From positions 1,794,799 to 1,858,798 of the forward strand of contig NW_021167087.1 of assembly GCF_003711515.1 (NCBI RefSeq): a DNA stretch of 64,000 nt, in the 5' to 3' direction. The notes under the pieces were generated by a model. The model was given only the letters and a program-made list of their open reading frames with translations. It was not told the origin of the DNA and searched no databases. How positions within the stretch are numbered: position 1 is the first letter of the stretch; every line of letters starts with the position of its first letter. A program made the position numbers and the translations under genes. The DNA is from Sodiomyces alkalinus F11. Lineage: Eukaryota > Ascomycota > Sordariomycetes > Glomerellales > Plectosphaerellaceae. Positions 60,778 to 64,000 of this stretch are shown here, piece after piece.

Positions 60778-62972
60778 TCAATACCCAAAATCCTCCCAGA
60801 CAACCTCCTCCCCCTCCAGCCATTCCCGCAAGTCCTTCAGCAGAGCAGGTCCCGCGCAAAGGAAGAACTTCCTTCTCGTTGTATTCTCGTCGTTACTCGG
60901 CGGCTGTTCGGCAACCACGTCCTCTTTCTGAATCCTTCTCCGCTCAAGACCCGCAACGCCGAGTTTCTCAAGCTTCGAGACGGGATCATCTTCCCCTCCG
61001 TCGGCTTCTCCTTGCGGGACGGTCCCGGTCACGAACAACTTCACCCGCTCAGCCAGCCCGGGTATCCGTTCCAGAGAGTCGACAACGAGTCCTAGGTCCG
61101 CAGCCCGCAGGGTCCACAGGACTCGGAACGCCGCCGGTGCGCCCCCGCTTCCAGCTATTTGGAGGAGCTCCGGCGCCTGCGCGAGTAGAGGTGTGATACC
61201 CACACCTCCTGCTACGAAAAGTGCCTCACCCTGTCCTCCCTCGAGGGCCGGGGCGATACGGAACCGCTCTCCGCCGCCGAAGCCGCGGAGGGGAATCTCC
61301 AGCGGAAGGCCGTTGTTGAGATTGTATCTCTGAAGGTGACTCGTGGTGGGACCGCCCACCCTGGCCGTGATCTGCACCTCCAGAGGCTCTGCACCAGACG
61401 ATGTCCGCGGCGGCGGATGATTCGACACGGTGAATGTCCGGATATAGTCGTCGTTGAGGCTCCGCGGGTCGCTGTCGCACATGTGTTCCCAGCCGTGGTC
61501 GAGCTCGGGGGCGAAATCGAGAGTGGCGTGTTGGCCGGGCTGCCAGGTCGGCGCGGGTTTTCCCTCGCTACCCGGTGCCGGTGTCAGCTTGAAGGTGAAG
61601 CGCGTGATGCTGGGCGATAGCGGCTCGCGACGGGACAGGGTGAGGACGGCGGAGGTGGGGGAAGCGGAAGCCACGGGATCGACGGCCCCTTCCGAGATGA
61701 GGGCTCGAACCGAAGGGTTGTAAGGAGAGTAGTCTACCGCAGATACATTGCGGAATGGCAGGCCCCCTTGCACGAAAATGGCGGAGGAGACGATGATCTT
61801 GACGGCGAAGTTGGTGCGCGGCATGTAGGCGGCGGCATCAGAACCGAAGAGGAGGTCTGTTGTTCCTGTGATCTGGATAGGAGTCTGATGTTAAGATTTT
61901 GGGTACATTCATCGCTGCCCTCCGTTGATTGAAGGTGAGTCGAGCCTCGGATTTCTGTGCTTGAACATGACTTACATAAAGAACATCGGATGTGTCAAAG
62001 TTTGGGACGACGATACCGAGACGGGGGTCGATTTTGAGATTCCCCAGCGTCTGATAATAACGGTTTCCGGAATCTGAGATTTCGGGGCCCAGGTTAGAGA
62101 AACTACCTATGAGTGGTTGTTCACACGAGGTGTGTGTAATTCCCCCTTCTCTACCGTTGACCCTACCCCGGCGAGCCAGAGCCAAAGGGGAAGGATGATG
62201 ACAGTTACTCACATTCGGGGAACACCAATTCGACACCTCCTTCGTCATTCCGCGCCACTCTCACAAAGCCAGGAGGTCCACCGCGATGGTTCGAATCCAT
62301 CGAGTTCCCATCGGTGCTCGAGAGGAAGAAGAGATCCGCCTGCTTGATGACATTCACGGCGTCGTCGCTCAGCGGCAGTGTACGTTCCACCTTGCCAGGG
62401 GTCGGCGTCCGCGGCGCCACCTCACGCTTATTGAGGTACTTGGGGCAGTTGCCCAAGCTCTCGTTGATAGCGAACGCCATCTGCAGCTCGCCGCTGCTGT
62501 TTCCGGCGCCGCCGTCCTGCCGCTTCAAATCCGTCACAGCGCCTGCGATCATGTGTCCGCCCAACTTGACGCGGTCCCGGTGCGAGAGGTCAATGGACGC
62601 ACCGGAGATCATCTTTCCCTGGCCGTCGTTAGGCCGCACCACGGCATTCAGCTCCACGCCACCGGTCTCGTCGAGTCCCCAAAGCGCCCTGAACACGGGG
62701 TCGTTATCCACATCCACCTCGCCCCGTACGCCGAGGACGTTCTCGGCAATCGGCCGGGCGAATCCTCTCTCGCCGGCCCAGACCGTGGTCCAAGGTCGGC
62801 CCTGGGCGTCGAGCGTACCAAGGGCTAGCATTGGTGATACTGAAACGCGAAGACCAAAGGGCCCCGACAGGCCCGGGAAGGTCGGGTTGTAAATGTCCGG
62901 TACTTTGAGCATACGTTGCACTTCCAACTCGCCATGATGCCACCCGAAACCCGCACCACCGAGTGTCGCCAT
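60778..62972 (-). CDS. PNPOx-like / FNR-type fusion oxidoreductase
   Basis: Three exons on the minus strand: 62213-62972, 61976-62106 and 60778-61872, 661 residues. I start at MATLGGAGFGWHHGELEVQR; an ATG 50 codons upstream is in frame but less likely. Residues 1 to about 320 resemble a pyridoxamine-5'-phosphate-oxidase-like FMN split barrel (SPMLALGTLDAQGRPWTTVW, ADLFFLSSTDGNSMDSNHRG, NLKIDPRLGIVVPNFDTSDV). The C-terminal part is a ferredoxin-reductase module with the FAD motif RTFTVSNHPP, the nucleotide motif FVAGGVGITPLLAQ, and a tail FFLCAGPALLKDL...WEDFGY. No 2Fe-2S cysteine cluster is seen. Joins read FPE/CSFSNLGPEI and DVLY/ITGTTDLLFGSD. Likely an NAD(P)H-dependent flavin enzyme of unknown substrate. 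Confidence 0.88.
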
Positions 62973-64000
62973 GTTGAACGCTACGAATTGAGGTGGCAGC
63001 AACTGAGGATGATGAGCGGTTCCTATGACCGAGGTGAGGAGAGCAAAGGAAAGCGATAGGTCCCTCATGATGGTTAGGAGACGCCCCCAGCAGTTCCCCT
63101 CCCCTTTTTCTATCTTTTCCACCTACGGCATTGACTTATTTTTTTTCTCCCTTTTTTTTCTTCTTTTTCCGCAGGTAATTCTGTTGCTCCCATCTATTAA
63201 TACCCCGCGTTGGATCTTCCTCTAATTTGTCATTGGGTATTATCAAAGTCCGAGAATCCTCCAGGTGTCCACGACCCCTCCGTCCGTCCTGTACGCACTG
63301 TGCCTCCTTGTCAGTGTTGGTACATACCGGGTTGACGACAAGGCCCACTAATTTCTGTCTTCACCACCACCACCAGTCATCGAGGTTCGTATCCCCTGTT
63401 TTACCTGCCGCTTTGGCACTGTGCTTCCCGCGCCGGCCCCCACGTTTTGGTTACGCTCCCCCCACCGGTAGCGCCAACGCGCCATTTCTGCGGGGCACCT
63501 CGTCATTTCCTCGGCTTTCAATTCATTCCACCGAACTACCATCCCATATCCGAGTACATAGGGCAGCGGGAGTAGAAGTAGGGCCAGACGCTTAGCAGAG
63601 CCGGCTTCACTAATCAATCATAGCGTATGCTTAATAGAAACGAGATCGGCGCCTGAACCAAAATGTCGAGGTTCTGGACATATGTACGATCGAGCTCACT
63701 CACATTAACAAACACTCAAAGAAGCGCAGGGCCTGACTCCTGTAGACCATTGCCGATTGGTGGATCGTTTGGGACTAAGCCTACCTGTAGACGCGCCCTT
63801 CGCACTACAACACTGCTTAATTGCAGTGGATGTATAGCAAATTAGAACTAGGTAGTTGGGGGTTTCCTTACCATCATGACAAAGCAAAGTCATGCCGTAG
63901 AAGCGAGGTTCACCTGATGCCACATCAAGGGCGTGTCGTTCAAAGTATCGACCAACCAGAAATGTCTTGAATAAATAATGATCGAGGTTTGAGTCGGTCC
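62973..64000. other. promoter region and window end
   Basis: Upstream region of the flavoprotein gene, with T-rich tracts near 63138-63165. Open frames here are short and lack protein character. No gene is supported to the end of the window. Confidence 0.5.

Overview
The window is nuclear DNA of a filamentous ascomycete (Pezizomycotina, most likely a Sordariomycete). The evidence is short GT-AG introns of about 50-150 bp with internal CTAAC-type branch sites, monocistronic genes on both strands, fungus-specific families (RGG-tailed Argonaute, HP1, Rxt2, Zn2Cys6 factor, Opi3), and repeat remnants whose differences look like C-to-T mutation by RIP. All exon structures below were derived by hand from splice signals, reading-frame continuity and family similarity remembered from general knowledge; no search was run.

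Layout. 0-10 kb: an Argonaute of the QDE-2 type (+), a probable OB-fold protein (-), and an alpha/beta hydrolase ending in a peroxisomal-type tripeptide (+), followed by an AT-rich pair of direct repeats. 10-18 kb: heterochromatin protein HP1 (+), a 51-residue single-pass membrane protein (+), the BRAP2/Etp1 ubiquitin ligase (-) and a four-unit polyubiquitin gene (-). 20-24 kb: a large glutamine-rich Zn2Cys6 factor (-). 24-41 kb is gene-poor: it holds the farnesyltransferase beta subunit (28.7-30.5 kb, +), a small double-stranded-RNA-binding protein whose first exon is only 31 nt (36.8-37.7 kb, +), and otherwise homopolymer runs and palindromic spacer words. 41-50 kb: mannose-1-phosphate guanylyltransferase (+), a decayed glycerol kinase (-), phospholipid methyltransferase Opi3 (-), and Rpd3L subunit Rxt2 (-). 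51-63 kb: TRAPPC11 (+), a 152-bp Tc1/mariner-type MITE, a zinc-finger/coiled-coil protein with HQ and DA repeats (+), and a PNPOx-FNR fusion flavoprotein (-).

Most genes are unrelated housekeeping loci. Three gene-silencing components lie within 36 kb (Argonaute, HP1, the dsRBD protein), and Rxt2 adds a chromatin factor at 49 kb. Signs of genome defence are also present: a glycerol kinase relic with a Trp-to-stop change of the G-to-A kind, and repeat copies differing mainly by transitions.

The less ordinary items are the approx. 73-residue Lys/Gly insertion inside the Argonaute PIWI domain, the tiny-exon dsRBD gene, a GC-AG intron in RXT2, a 17-nt exon in OPI3, the MITE, and the recurrent intergenic words TACTCCGTA, GTACTTCGTAC and GGTACCTTACC.
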